In this document: positions 25,337-34,053 of the stretch, in pieces
Layout of the letters: each line of letters starts with the position of its first letter
How positions within the stretch are numbered: position 1 is the first letter of the stretch
From: Anaerolineae bacterium
GTDB taxonomy: Bacteria; Chloroflexota; Anaerolineae; Promineifilales; Promineifilaceae
Direction: 5' to 3'
NCBI GenBank assembly: GCA_030425205.1
Contig: JAUIAP010000012.1
Location: 112,050 to 176,049 of the forward strand
DNA length: 64,000 nt
Notes under the pieces: model-generated
The model's input: the letters and a program-made list of their open reading frames with translations, nothing else
The model's database searches: none
What the model was told of the DNA's origin: nothing
Made by a program: the position numbers and the translations under genes

Positions 25337-27850
25337 TTAGATACGCCTGAGACGGCGCGTGAATAACCCAAGTGTCAGCAGCACGAACAGCAACAGCGAT
25401 GGCAAAAGCGCAGCGGTTGGTTGTGCCGTTGTGTTGGCTAGTTGGACAGCGGTCGGTACGGAAGATGACTCCGTTGTCCATTCGAGCACAAGCATTGAAT
25501 GTGGCGGCAGGTCGAAAAGGTCGTTTTGGGAAAAATCCTCAATTGACGAGGTGGCGATGGCGACATTTTCGGCCGATTCATTGTTGCTGTAGAGCGATTC
25601 GGCCGAAAGCAGATGCATCGTCGCCTCGCTGTCAGGCGGGGTCGGCACGTTGACCTGCACTGTCTGTTGATCGGTCAAATGCAGATTGAACAATATTAGC
25701 GCGTAGTTATCACCATCTCGATAGGCATACGATTGAATGTATGGCACATCGCTCGCATCATGACGATAGTTTGGATTAAGACCCGTCTGCGTTGTGGTCA
25801 GCAAATCACCCTGAATCGCCAGATTTGCCATTTCCAAACCTAACCATGTCGGACGTTTTAACCCTGTCGCCCCAACATCTCGCAATAAGCCAAATAACCG
25901 CGCGTACTCACCATGAACTATCTGCTTTGAAAATTGCAGCGCGCTGAAGGCTGAAATGTTGCGAATTCCCATTTCGCTTTGATAACTGAGCATCGTCAAT
26001 GGCAGCGCGAGTCCACCGCCCAAACCTGACAAGAAGTCATTGCGCGTCTCTATCGGCGCATCTCCTGTCAATGCGTGCAAATTCAGCTCATAAATTGCCA
26101 GCTCGGTTCCCTGCCCGAATCCATCTATGTAACCTTTACTTGCCTGAACCTCACTGCCCGCAGTCACCGTCTCTTGTGCATGTGCATAGAGCGGAAGGAA
26201 CATTTCCTCAGCCGTCTGATAGTTGTCAAGCACACCAAAGTAAGGAGCCAACCCAATCGCGTCATGTTCTGAGCTAAACATTTCGATTTGATGTTGTCGC
26301 TCTGGATAGCGTGTCTGTCCGCCAATACTTAGATTAAAGCTGTCGGCAGCATAGTATGGGCTACTCTTTAGCTGGCTGAAACGTAGATTGGCCGCCTTTC
26401 CCGCTCGTTCACCACCACGCACGGTTGCTCCCAAGAATGGATCGGCGCCCTCATTGCCACCCCAAATTTCGTTACCAAACTCAAGGTGGATCGTGTCAAA
26501 TACGTCTGTCCAAGCCGCTGTCTGACCCAGCTCCGCACGCTTTGCCGCGTAGGGGTGTGACCCAACTGGCGCAGCGAGATAGGCAGCTAAGTTCGCCATT
26601 TCGGCCGGTGTAAATCCTGTCGGAATGACGTACCATGGCTCTGCCCCAACCAATTGGCACAGTTCCAGAAACTCATGCAGTGAGTAGTGATAGTTGTAGC
26701 CTGTCCGATATTTAGGACTAACGCCCGTCAGCTTTCTTGCAAACGGTTCGGCAAGCTGATTGTCAAGCGAGCTACCAAGCTGATCGCCCCAATCACGCAA
26801 GATACCCGGCTGCAACTCTTGCAGCAGATTGACAAAATCATCGGAAAAAACCGTGGGATTTTGACTATCTTTCTGAAGAATTACGTCATCCACCCAAATT
26901 GGGTCGCCAGTTGGGTCGAGTGTGAGCTCAAAGGCGAGTGGATTGCTTGTGCCATCCGGATTGCGTGCCGCGTTAAGTGCATCACGTCCCGCCGCAACAG
27001 TAAAGTTATGCTCTAGCTTTTGCCACTCGGTTGTTAACACAAAGCTACGATCGAGAAAGCTCTCTTCACCAACACGTCGAAACTTAACATACAGTCTTTG
27101 GTTTGCTGTTTGCGCCTTCGCCCAAATCTCAAAATGCCATTCCCCATTAACTAAGAAAAGTTTTCCAGCCGTCGTGTCGGCATCCCGACCATAACTATCA
27201 AAGTATTTGACATAGGACGGCGACCAGTTGCCAGTTGTTGACAGCTTAAGCGATTGCGAACCGACGCTGTCAGGGCGCGTTTTCGTCGTGTCCGCAACGC
27301 GCGATGGGTTAAAGTTCCCTTCAAATCCAGCCAATGTTTTGCGAACGACCATCGCATCGGCTGCGGCTGGCCAAGTACCCTCATTCGTCGTAACAAAGGT
27401 GTATTGATTGCCGGCATGCGTAAAGTCACTGATCGTCCCCTGCCGCTGGTAGATGGCAGCATTGCCCGTCAAAAAGTAGAAATTAGCCCCGTTCCAAAAA
27501 TCAACAGGATGGCCGATGTTTGAAGGGTCATTGTTCCAATTGGTATCCCAAAAATCAGCCGTAAAGGTCATGCCTTGTGCGTGGCTGGCGAGATTAAAGA
27601 CCATGTTATATTCGGCCGATTCAAAACCCGGATTTGGAATCAAATTGTTGAGATACTGCCCTGCGCCATATTGGTCGCGCGCGCCGATATTAATGCCAAA
27701 TCGCTTGACGTTTTCCAACGTAATGTCATTTTGGACGGTAACAATTGTGGTATTTTCTGTGTTGAGGGGTGTGTCCGCATAGGTGACAGTCACCAGACTA
27801 AATAGACAAATTAGCAACAAGGATAGTTTTACCGTATGTCTTGTGATCAT
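25337..27850 (-). CDS. Secreted clan-A-type glycoside hydrolase-like protein with C-terminal membrane anchor
   Basis: 837 aa from ATG 27850 (GGAG 9 nt upstream; a GTG at 27868 lacks one). Signal peptide MITRHTVKLSLLLICLFSLV. Residues about 190-330 look like a carbohydrate-binding jelly roll ending in DPIWVDDVIL. The (beta/alpha)8-like part carries IHLEFGNEIWGGNEGAD (Asn-Glu acid/base pair) and LAIYELNLHAL (candidate nucleophile Glu), the arrangement of clan GH-A arabinofuranosidase- and xylosidase-type enzymes. An all-beta domain follows. The C-terminus is LLPSLLLFVLLTLGLFTRRL plus RRI, a hydrophobic span with an Arg tail that would anchor or sort the protein. Substrate is unknown; it may trim the cell's own polysaccharide. 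Confidence 0.65.
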   Translation of the reverse strand: MITRHTVKLSLLLICLFSLVTVTYADTPLNTENTTIVTVQNDITLENVKRFGINIGARDQYGAGQYLNNLIPNPGFESAEYNMVFNLASHAQGMTFTADFWDTNWNNDPSNIGHPVDFWNGANFYFLTGNAAIYQRQGTISDFTHAGNQYTFVTTNEGTWPAAADAMVVRKTLAGFEGNFNPSRVADTTKTRPDSVGSQSLKLSTTGNWSPSYVKYFDSYGRDADTTAGKLFLVNGEWHFEIWAKAQTANQRLYVKFRRVGEESFLDRSFVLTTEWQKLEHNFTVAAGRDALNAARNPDGTSNPLAFELTLDPTGDPIWVDDVILQKDSQNPTVFSDDFVNLLQELQPGILRDWGDQLGSSLDNQLAEPFARKLTGVSPKYRTGYNYHYSLHEFLELCQLVGAEPWYVIPTGFTPAEMANLAAYLAAPVGSHPYAAKRAELGQTAAWTDVFDTIHLEFGNEIWGGNEGADPFLGATVRGGERAGKAANLRFSQLKSSPYYAADSFNLSIGGQTRYPERQHQIEMFSSEHDAIGLAPYFGVLDNYQTAEEMFLPLYAHAQETVTAGSEVQASKGYIDGFGQGTELAIYELNLHALTGDAPIETRNDFLSGLGGGLALPLTMLSYQSEMGIRNISAFSALQFSKQIVHGEYARLFGLLRDVGATGLKRPTWLGLEMANLAIQGDLLTTTQTGLNPNYRHDASDVPYIQSYAYRDGDNYALILFNLHLTDQQTVQVNVPTPPDSEATMHLLSAESLYSNNESAENVAIATSSIEDFSQNDLFDLPPHSMLVLEWTTESSSVPTAVQLANTTAQPTAALLPSLLLFVLLTLGLFTRRLRRI

Positions 27851-28116
27851 TTGACTACACTCCAACACAAACAGAGACCGCCCAGTCGGGGGTCAAGAAA
27901 AGTCGCAAATTTTGAAGAAAATACAACAGGTATAAATTGCGAATGAGGGTTGATGCTACTCGCCTACCGCTTCCCAATAATTACTCTTTGCAAGCATACA
28001 GAGAATAAGATACCCACACAAGAGTACTTATTTCCCATGCCGATGCAGGAACTGTAACTCACTTTACAGATAGGGAAGTACTGCTGATTTTTCGTAAGAT
28101 AGGTCGTAAGTTTTGG

Positions 28117-29307
28117 TTATGGTGCGAGTTGCAAAATCCGCTCGTCCGCAATGGGGAGATGGACGACGGCAGCGAACAATCCCAGCACAATCGCGATTAT
28201 CCACACGGGTTGGTACGTGCCTAGTGCATCGTAGAGGCGACCGCCCAACCAGACGCCCAAAAAGGCACCAATTTGATGGCTAAAGAAGACGACACCGTAA
28301 AGCGTGGAGAGATAGCGAGCACCAAAAATCTGAGAGACAGTGCCGCTTGTCAAGGGAACGGTTGCCAACCACAGAAAGCCAATCGCGCTGGCAAAGATGA
28401 CGGCTGAAAGTTGTGTGATGGGAAATACAAGAAAGAGTGTAATGACGATGGCTCGGCTGAGATAGATAAAGCTGAGCAGATATTTCTTGCGGTAGTAGTC
28501 GCCTAACCAGCCGAACAGCGAGGAGCCAACAATGTTAAATACGCCAGTTAGCGAAAGTGCCACGCCGCCCAATTCGGGCAGCCCATTGTCGGCCAAAAAA
28601 GCTGGCAGATGAAAGCCGATAAATGCAACATGAAAACCACAAACAAAAAAGCCACTTATTAATAGAAGATAGCCCCGATGTTTGCGGGCGTTGTTGAGGA
28701 GCACGCCAAAGGTCTGTTCTTGACTGTGGGCGGCAAATGGGTCGTTTGCGGACGCTTTGCCGGGTAAGCCTAGCGCAAGTAGGACAATCAGCAATGCAAG
28801 GCAAGACAAGATAACCACGGTTGACTGCCATCCAAATCGGCCGATTAATACCTGCGCTACCGGAGGAACGACAAACATGCCACTCGATCCCGCCGCAGTA
28901 ATGATCCCAAAAGAGCGACTTTGCTTCTCTGGTGGCACCAGTTGCGCAACCGCGCCCAATACAACCACGTAGGTCGTCGCCCCCAACGCCAGACCGACCA
29001 TAATACCCATCGTCCCGATCAGTCCCAACGTCGTCTGCACCTGCGTCATCATAAACAGCCCCAACGCATAGAGCAGTCCACCGCCAAACAGCACCCAGCG
29101 CGACCCATAACGATCTGCCAGAATACCCACAAGCGGCAACCCATAAATCAAGTTGCTGACCGCGCCAGCAAAGCTGATGTTGCCGCGTCCCAAGTTGAGC
29201 GATTCACTCATCGGTTGCAAGAATAGGCCAAAGCTTTGACGGATTCCCGCACTCATCATTACGGCAAGAGCGGCACAAATGATTGAAAACGTTATTGAAC
29301 GGCGCAT
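28117..29307 (-). CDS. Major facilitator superfamily transporter (monocarboxylate/OFA-like)
   Basis: 396 aa, 12 predicted spans. Features include RQSFGLFLQPMSESLNLGRG after span 1, the MFS motif A GILADRYGSRWVLFGGGLLY, and a second motif A-like FGWLGDYYRKKY in the C-half. The RQSFG start resembles monocarboxylate or oxalate/formate-type carriers, but the substrate cannot be read. I chose ATG at 29307; TTG at 29325 is in frame. It is transcribed away from the SMP-30-like gene, with 166 bp between the two start codons. Confidence 0.8.
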   Translation of the reverse strand: MRRSITFSIICAALAVMMSAGIRQSFGLFLQPMSESLNLGRGNISFAGAVSNLIYGLPLVGILADRYGSRWVLFGGGLLYALGLFMMTQVQTTLGLIGTMGIMVGLALGATTYVVVLGAVAQLVPPEKQSRSFGIITAAGSSGMFVVPPVAQVLIGRFGWQSTVVILSCLALLIVLLALGLPGKASANDPFAAHSQEQTFGVLLNNARKHRGYLLLISGFFVCGFHVAFIGFHLPAFLADNGLPELGGVALSLTGVFNIVGSSLFGWLGDYYRKKYLLSFIYLSRAIVITLFLVFPITQLSAVIFASAIGFLWLATVPLTSGTVSQIFGARYLSTLYGVVFFSHQIGAFLGVWLGGRLYDALGTYQPVWIIAIVLGLFAAVVHLPIADERILQLAP

Positions 29308-29473
29308 GCGAGAAGTGTAACGCAATATCGGGGTCTAGACATTCAAAACCACCGTTCCGTTGCGGCACGCATCCGATCTATTTGTGACTTTATATGTATC
29401 CAACTTGACGCTACTATCGGGCATAATTGAGACGATGGAAAGGTAAGAAAAAAAATTGCAGGCAATGGAGACC

Positions 29474-30337
29474 ATGGTAAAACTGGAATATAAGTCAAAT
29501 GCCACACTTGGGGAATCCCCCATGTGGGATGAGCGAAATGGCGTTCTCTATTGGGTGGATATTCCAAATGGGTTGCTCTTTCGCTATCGTCCAACAACAC
29601 AGGAAAATACAACCTTTGAAATTGGTCAGCCGATTGGCGCGGTTGCCTTACGGGAGCGTGGGGGCCTTGTGTTGGCGGTGCGCGGTGGATTTGTCGCATT
29701 TGACCCTGAAAAGGATCACTTGAAACGTCTGGCTATTGTGGAGGGATATCGGCCGAATAACCGCTTCAACGATGGCAAATGTGATGCGCTTGGTCGCTTT
29801 TGGGCTGGCACCATGTCAATGGCTCAGAAAGATGGAGCTGGCACCATCTACGTTCTCGACACCAATCACGACGCAAAACCCTGCATTCCCAACATCACCA
29901 TCCCCAATGGCTTTGTCTTTTCAGAAGACTCGCTTATCTATGCGGATTCTCCTGAGCGATTGATTTATCGCTGTTCGATTGATGCAAAAACGGGGGACAT
30001 CAATCCGCCACAGCCTATCATGCGCGTGGAAGAGCCGATGGGCGTGCCAGACGGCATGTGTCTAGATGCTGAAGGGATGATTTGGATCGCCCACCATGGC
30101 GATGGCTACATCCGTCGCTGGGATATGCGTAATCAGGAGCTTCTCGATGAGATCAAACTACCTGTTAGTCAGACAACAGCATGCTGGTTTGGTGGCGACG
30201 ATTTAAAAACGCTTTTTATTACAACTGCGAGTCAAGAGTTTAAATCGGCCGATTATGCGCGTGAACCCCTCGCTGGGAGTCTCTTCTCCACACGACTTGC
30301 CGTCGGCGGTATGCCAGCCTATCGATTTAAAGGTTGA
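29474..30337 (+). CDS. SMP-30/gluconolactonase/LRE-family lactonase
   Basis: 287 aa beta-propeller. LGESPMWDERNGVLYWVDIP supplies the metal-binding Glu; NRFNDGKCDALGRFWAGTM and PDGMCLDAEGMIWIAHHGDG carry the conserved Asn and Asp metal ligands. Members hydrolyse sugar or other lactones. GGAG 3-6 nt before ATG 29474 decides the start over ATG 29465 and TTG 29456. The 3' end lies four bases from the convergent DUF3048 gene, with no terminator between them. Confidence 0.85.
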   Translation: MVKLEYKSNATLGESPMWDERNGVLYWVDIPNGLLFRYRPTTQENTTFEIGQPIGAVALRERGGLVLAVRGGFVAFDPEKDHLKRLAIVEGYRPNNRFNDGKCDALGRFWAGTMSMAQKDGAGTIYVLDTNHDAKPCIPNITIPNGFVFSEDSLIYADSPERLIYRCSIDAKTGDINPPQPIMRVEEPMGVPDGMCLDAEGMIWIAHHGDGYIRRWDMRNQELLDEIKLPVSQTTACWFGGDDLKTLFITTASQEFKSADYAREPLAGSLFSTRLAVGGMPAYRFKG

Positions 30338-30341
30338 CGCG

Positions 30342-31607
30342 CTACTTCACCTCAATCGGCGTGTTGATATAGGTGTATGGCACAACTTGAATCCACGTAT
30401 TACCAAGTTGCAACGGAATCGGCTCCCCCGCTTCATCGTAGTAGGTGAACATCATCCCATTTGCCTCGCGGTCTGGCCGCTCCCATGATCCGTTGATCTG
30501 TCGCCCATCACGGAACACGCTGACAAAGCCACTGCCCCAAATTTGAATTTCGGTCGAAAATGCCAAGCAGCGCGTCTCACCCTGCGTTTCACAGATGTTA
30601 CGGTCAATCACATGCGGCGCACGAATGATCACAATGTTGCTTGCCGTGACCTGCTCTCCATCAAGTGCGTCGATGATCGGGCTTCCGCTCACGGATCGAC
30701 GATACTTTCCCAGTTCCGCATCGTATTCCCACTCGACAAAATCACCTTTGCCATCTCCATATGCAATCGAAACGTAGTCAGCCTCGGCCGAGCGGTCAAG
30801 CGGTACTTGCTCCCCAAATGTGACCTGTGAGACAAATTGTGGTGCCTGATTTTGCCCTAATTCGGTCAGCTTATCCCACGCTTGTGGCAAACGATTGTAA
30901 AACGTATGTTCAAACGGTTTGTTCTCACCCGTGCGATAGTAACCGGGATAGTCGGTGCGCAGGATGCGTGGCGCAAATTGAGTGTCGAAAACCTTGTTGT
31001 AGACACCGCGAAACTGCCCCACTCCCGATGATCCCCCAGAAAAACAGAGCGCACCGTCATACATCAGCGGCAGCTCAAGATCGATCAGGCGCGCCGAGCG
31101 AACAGGCCCGACCGTCGCGGGTGTCTTGCCATAGAACAGCGCGGTGAAGCGGGTGATATTCCCTTCGGTGTAATGCTCAAAGACGAGATCGGCCGAATTC
31201 AGACCCGACTGGGGGCGCACCCACTCAGGGGGTGAGTTCGAGATTTTGCAGAGAATCGGCCGACGTTGCAGGTTTTCTGGATTTTCAACCAGCTCGCCCG
31301 TTAATGGATTGCGGTTGTTTTCGATGAAGGGGAAATCGGCCGAAAGCACAACGCCAACATCGGGTGTTGCCGTCGGCGCAATTGTTGGGGCGATGGTTGG
31401 TTCAGCCGTCGGTTCAGCCGTCGCAACGACGGGCGTTGGCAACAGTGTGGACGTGGGTTGCTCAATAATAGGGGCCGTCTCAGTTGGTGCAATTGTGACC
31501 ACCGCTGATTCTGGCGTTTCCACAGCAACAAACGCCGTTGGTGTTGGCTCTGCACCACCACACGCGGCCGTTATCACAACAAGAATTATCAACCAAAAGT
31601 TACGCAT
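30342..31607 (-). CDS. DUF3048 (YerB-like) lipoprotein
   Basis: 421 aa. The lipobox VVITAAC places the lipidated Cys at residue 16. It is followed by a Thr/Pro/Ala-rich spacer to about residue 85 (PTAEPTIAPTIAPTATPD). The folded part begins NPLTGELVENPENLQRRPIL and contains GPVRSARLIDLELPLMYDGA and EHTFYNRLPQ, all typical of DUF3048. The biochemical function of the family is unknown. GAGG 4 nt before the ATG supports the start. Three HIP-like sites (31189, 31256, 31336) fall within 150 bp, one of the densest clusters in the window. Confidence 0.85.
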   Translation of the reverse strand: MRNFWLIILVVITAACGGAEPTPTAFVAVETPESAVVTIAPTETAPIIEQPTSTLLPTPVVATAEPTAEPTIAPTIAPTATPDVGVVLSADFPFIENNRNPLTGELVENPENLQRRPILCKISNSPPEWVRPQSGLNSADLVFEHYTEGNITRFTALFYGKTPATVGPVRSARLIDLELPLMYDGALCFSGGSSGVGQFRGVYNKVFDTQFAPRILRTDYPGYYRTGENKPFEHTFYNRLPQAWDKLTELGQNQAPQFVSQVTFGEQVPLDRSAEADYVSIAYGDGKGDFVEWEYDAELGKYRRSVSGSPIIDALDGEQVTASNIVIIRAPHVIDRNICETQGETRCLAFSTEIQIWGSGFVSVFRDGRQINGSWERPDREANGMMFTYYDEAGEPIPLQLGNTWIQVVPYTYINTPIEVK

Positions 31608-31626
31608 ACTACCTCTTAATTTTTTA

Positions 31627-31742
31627 GTAACGACTCAGACTCTCTGGAAGAGAATCTGTCATACCTGCGAAGGCAGAGTATCCATTCTTCAGCGTGCCAG
31701 AGTAGACTCCCGCCTGCGCTAGAATGACGGCTGAGTCGTTAC
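31627..31742. repeat. 116-bp palindromic REP/MITE-like element
   Basis: Perfect 12-bp terminal inverted repeats GTAACGACTCAG (31627-31638) and CTGAGTCGTTAC (31731-31742). Inside are two facing degenerate REP-like units: GTCATACCTGCGAAGGCAG (31658-31676) and its mirror ending TCCCGCCTGCGCTAGAATGAC-like at about 31708-31728. The same REP core recurs at 41809 and 63666. No transposase is present. Confidence 0.7.
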
Positions 31743-31771
31743 ATTTTAATGTCTATGCGACTATCGTGAAT

Positions 31772-31793
31772 AAAAAAGCCCGCTTGCGCGGAC
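31772..31793 (-). terminator. Intrinsic terminator of the zinc-ribbon protein gene
   Basis: Minus strand: GTCCGC (31793-31788), loop GCAA, GCGGGC (31783-31778), then TTTTTT (31777-31772). The stem begins in the stop codon. Confidence 0.85.
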
Positions 31794-32698
31794 TATTCGT
31801 CAGATAATTTTTTCTTCTCGCGCTGAATCCGCTTGGGTTTTGGCTCTGAAAAGTAGGTCGGCTCATCTGAGAAATCATCCGCTTGCTCGACAGATGGCTC
31901 TGTATCGAATTCGTTGACAATCGGCCGCGTGTCGTCATCAAAATCAGTGTTTGGCACTGTGTCGATCTCTTCGGCCACGCGCACAACGGTCGGATGATCT
32001 GTTCCCATCACGACGCGACCCGGCAACGCCTTAACTTCCCCATTCCCATTTTCACCAATTTGTGCCGTGCGATAGTGACGACGCATCACGCGCTGAGGTC
32101 GTTGGCTAATCCCAATGGCGGGCTGTTGCGGCTGTGCGTTACGACCCTGAATTTGTGACTGCACCACGACAGGCGGCGGCAAGAGCCGTTTGCGCAATAA
32201 TTTTCGATTGAGCGGTTGACGTTCTTCGGGCTGTTCGGCCGTACACATCGGACAAACTTTCCAGCCCAAATCGAGTAGATTGTAACAACTGGGGCATTGC
32301 TTCTTTAACTCAACGCGGCATTTTGGACAGACGACCCACTCCTCATCCACCGTGCGCGAGCAGTTGTAACAGCGCGGCCGTTCTTCGATTTCTTGCAACA
32401 ACGCCTCTTCTTCTAATGAACGCTCATAGCGCTCTGCCAGAGTTTCTGGTGGTCGCAGAATGAGATAGATAAAGATGCCGATAAATGGCAACGCTCCCAC
32501 CAATAATGCAGCGAGAATCTGTGCGAAGGGGTCACGCGAACGCAACCGCATATCGCGGAACGACCAAATGACCAAACTAAACCAAAATGCCGCTAACAAT
32601 GCACCAAAAAGTGCAAAGATCACAACGAGAACTTGTGCCAGCGTATCAATTGTGGGAATCGTTGTTTGGGCAAATGGAAGGGTGAGTATTGTTGTCAT
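31793..32698 (-). CDS. Membrane protein with double zinc ribbon
   Basis: 301 aa. There are two membrane spans (about 21-47 and 60-82). Two zinc ribbons follow: CYNCSRTVDEEWVVCPKC (110-127) and CPSCYNLLDLGWKVCPMC (135-152). The tail is long, low-complexity and acidic, with a Lys/Arg-rich end (KPKRIQREKKKL). The N-terminal part resembles the PLDc_N/phospholipase-like short membrane anchor seen in many Chloroflexota zinc-ribbon proteins. No enzymatic motif; probably an adaptor or regulator at the membrane. Its function is unknown to me. Confidence 0.7.
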   Translation of the reverse strand: MTTILTLPFAQTTIPTIDTLAQVLVVIFALFGALLAAFWFSLVIWSFRDMRLRSRDPFAQILAALLVGALPFIGIFIYLILRPPETLAERYERSLEEEALLQEIEERPRCYNCSRTVDEEWVVCPKCRVELKKQCPSCYNLLDLGWKVCPMCTAEQPEERQPLNRKLLRKRLLPPPVVVQSQIQGRNAQPQQPAIGISQRPQRVMRRHYRTAQIGENGNGEVKALPGRVVMGTDHPTVVRVAEEIDTVPNTDFDDDTRPIVNEFDTEPSVEQADDFSDEPTYFSEPKPKRIQREKKKLSDE

Positions 32699-33090
32699 AT
32701 GATTATGTATCTTAGTACGATCAGTATAGCGTTTGTCTACCGTGACAAAGTGACGACCAAGATACGTTAATCCTACTCAATCCCAACGCATGGGGCAATT
32801 AGGTCGTTGAATCTGTTCACCAAAAATTACCTAAAATAGCGAGGTCAGTCGGTTGGAAGGGCAAAGGTGAGCAATAAAGTGATAATCAGAGCCGCAATAA
32901 ATAATGAAGTCATAATGTTACTTAAACAGACAAAAGATGATAATTCCGTTACTGATTGTGTACGTTTGAAAGTGTCATGTGCATCGGTTTTCGGCCGAAA
33001 TTGACTTAGTGTAATATCAACACATTCATACGCAAAAAATAGAATTTTATGTTACGCTTTCAGTGAATTAGAATCGAAATCGCCTAATGT
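32699..33090. other. 392-bp intergenic region before panB
   Basis: It contains one intergenic HIP-like palindrome in its extended form (TTTTCGGCCGAAA, around 32991) and a possible 22-codon minus-strand ORF (32845-32913). A TATACT hexamer on the minus strand (around 32725-32730) could serve the zinc-ribbon gene. I see no structured RNA or gene otherwise. Confidence 0.5.
32845..32913 (-). CDS. Possible 22-aa hydrophobic small protein
   Basis: The reading is MTSLFIAALIITLLLTFALP plus TD, a single predicted membrane span, reminiscent in shape of KdpF-type or other one-helix membrane peptides. There is only a weak ribosome site (TAAG) and no conserved neighbour. It is offered because the sequence is strikingly uniform in hydrophobicity; it may be chance. 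Confidence 0.2.
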   Translation of the reverse strand: MTSLFIAALIITLLLTFALPTD

Positions 33091-33129
33091 TTGCTAATTT
33101 TGAGCAGAAGGCATATTTTGGAAAAACCC

Positions 33130-34029
33130 ATGAGCCATGTAAACGGTCTGCAATTGGACACACCTACCCGTAAGAAGGTCACAATTCGCTCGTTGCAGTA
33201 TAAGAAAAAGAACCACACCCCAATTTCGATGGTGACAGCCTATGACTATTCGGGCGCACGCATGGTCGATGCGGCAGGGGCCGATATGGTATTGGTTGGT
33301 GATTCACTCGCACAGGTGATGCTGGGCTACGAGGATACGGTCTCATTGACAATGGATGAGATGCTGCATCACTGTCGCGCCGTCGCACGCGGCACGCAAT
33401 ATGCATTTCGTGTTGGCGACATGCCATTTATGTCCCATCAGGAGAGCCACCAACAGGCGATTCGCAATGCGGGAAGATTGCTGCAAGAGGGGCGCATGGA
33501 AGCGGTAAAGCTTGAGGGGGGTGTTTATGTTGCGGACACGATTCGCGCGATTTCGCGGGCAGGTATTCCCGTCGTTGGACACATTGGCCTGACCCCACAA
33601 ACCATCTCCCAGCTGAGCGGCTATCGCATACAGGGACGCACGGGGACAGATGCCTACCGGCTCTATCAGGACGCGCTTGCCCTGCAAGAGGCGGGCGCAT
33701 TGGCAATCATCTTTGAACTAATGCCGACGCTTGTCGCCGAATTTATAAGTGAAAAGCTCGATGTACCAACGATTGGGATTGGTGCGGGTGCAGGATGTGA
33801 TGGACAGGTTTTGGTCTATCATGATATGCTAGGTTTTTTGCACGAGACAGCCCCCCGCTTCCTTAAGCGATTTGCGAATGTCGAAGCGGTCGTCGTAGAC
33901 GCAATTTCAACCTATATCGGTGAAGTTGAAGCGCGCGAATTCCCCGCCGAAGAGCATACCTATCGCATCAAAGAGGAAGAGTTCGACAAATTTATGGAAC
34001 TTGTCCAAACAGACAACGCTGCTACTTAA
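33130..34029 (+). CDS. panB: 3-methyl-2-oxobutanoate hydroxymethyltransferase
   Basis: 299 aa. It converts alpha-ketoisovalerate plus methylene-THF to ketopantoate, the first step of pantothenate synthesis. Family blocks: ISMVTAYDYSGARMVDAAGA, DMVLVGDSLAQVMLGYEDTV, AVKLEGG, GIPVVGHIGLTPQTISQLSG, and PTIGIGAGAGCDGQVLVYHD. ATG at 33130 gives the normal start; an upstream TTG at 33091 adds unrelated residues. panE follows 24 bp later, so the two form a pathway operon. No panC or panD is in the window. Confidence 0.93.
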   Translation: MSHVNGLQLDTPTRKKVTIRSLQYKKKNHTPISMVTAYDYSGARMVDAAGADMVLVGDSLAQVMLGYEDTVSLTMDEMLHHCRAVARGTQYAFRVGDMPFMSHQESHQQAIRNAGRLLQEGRMEAVKLEGGVYVADTIRAISRAGIPVVGHIGLTPQTISQLSGYRIQGRTGTDAYRLYQDALALQEAGALAIIFELMPTLVAEFISEKLDVPTIGIGAGAGCDGQVLVYHDMLGFLHETAPRFLKRFANVEAVVVDAISTYIGEVEAREFPAEEHTYRIKEEEFDKFMELVQTDNAAT

Positions 34030-34053
34030 CCAAGCCTCGTTTCTGACCCACCT

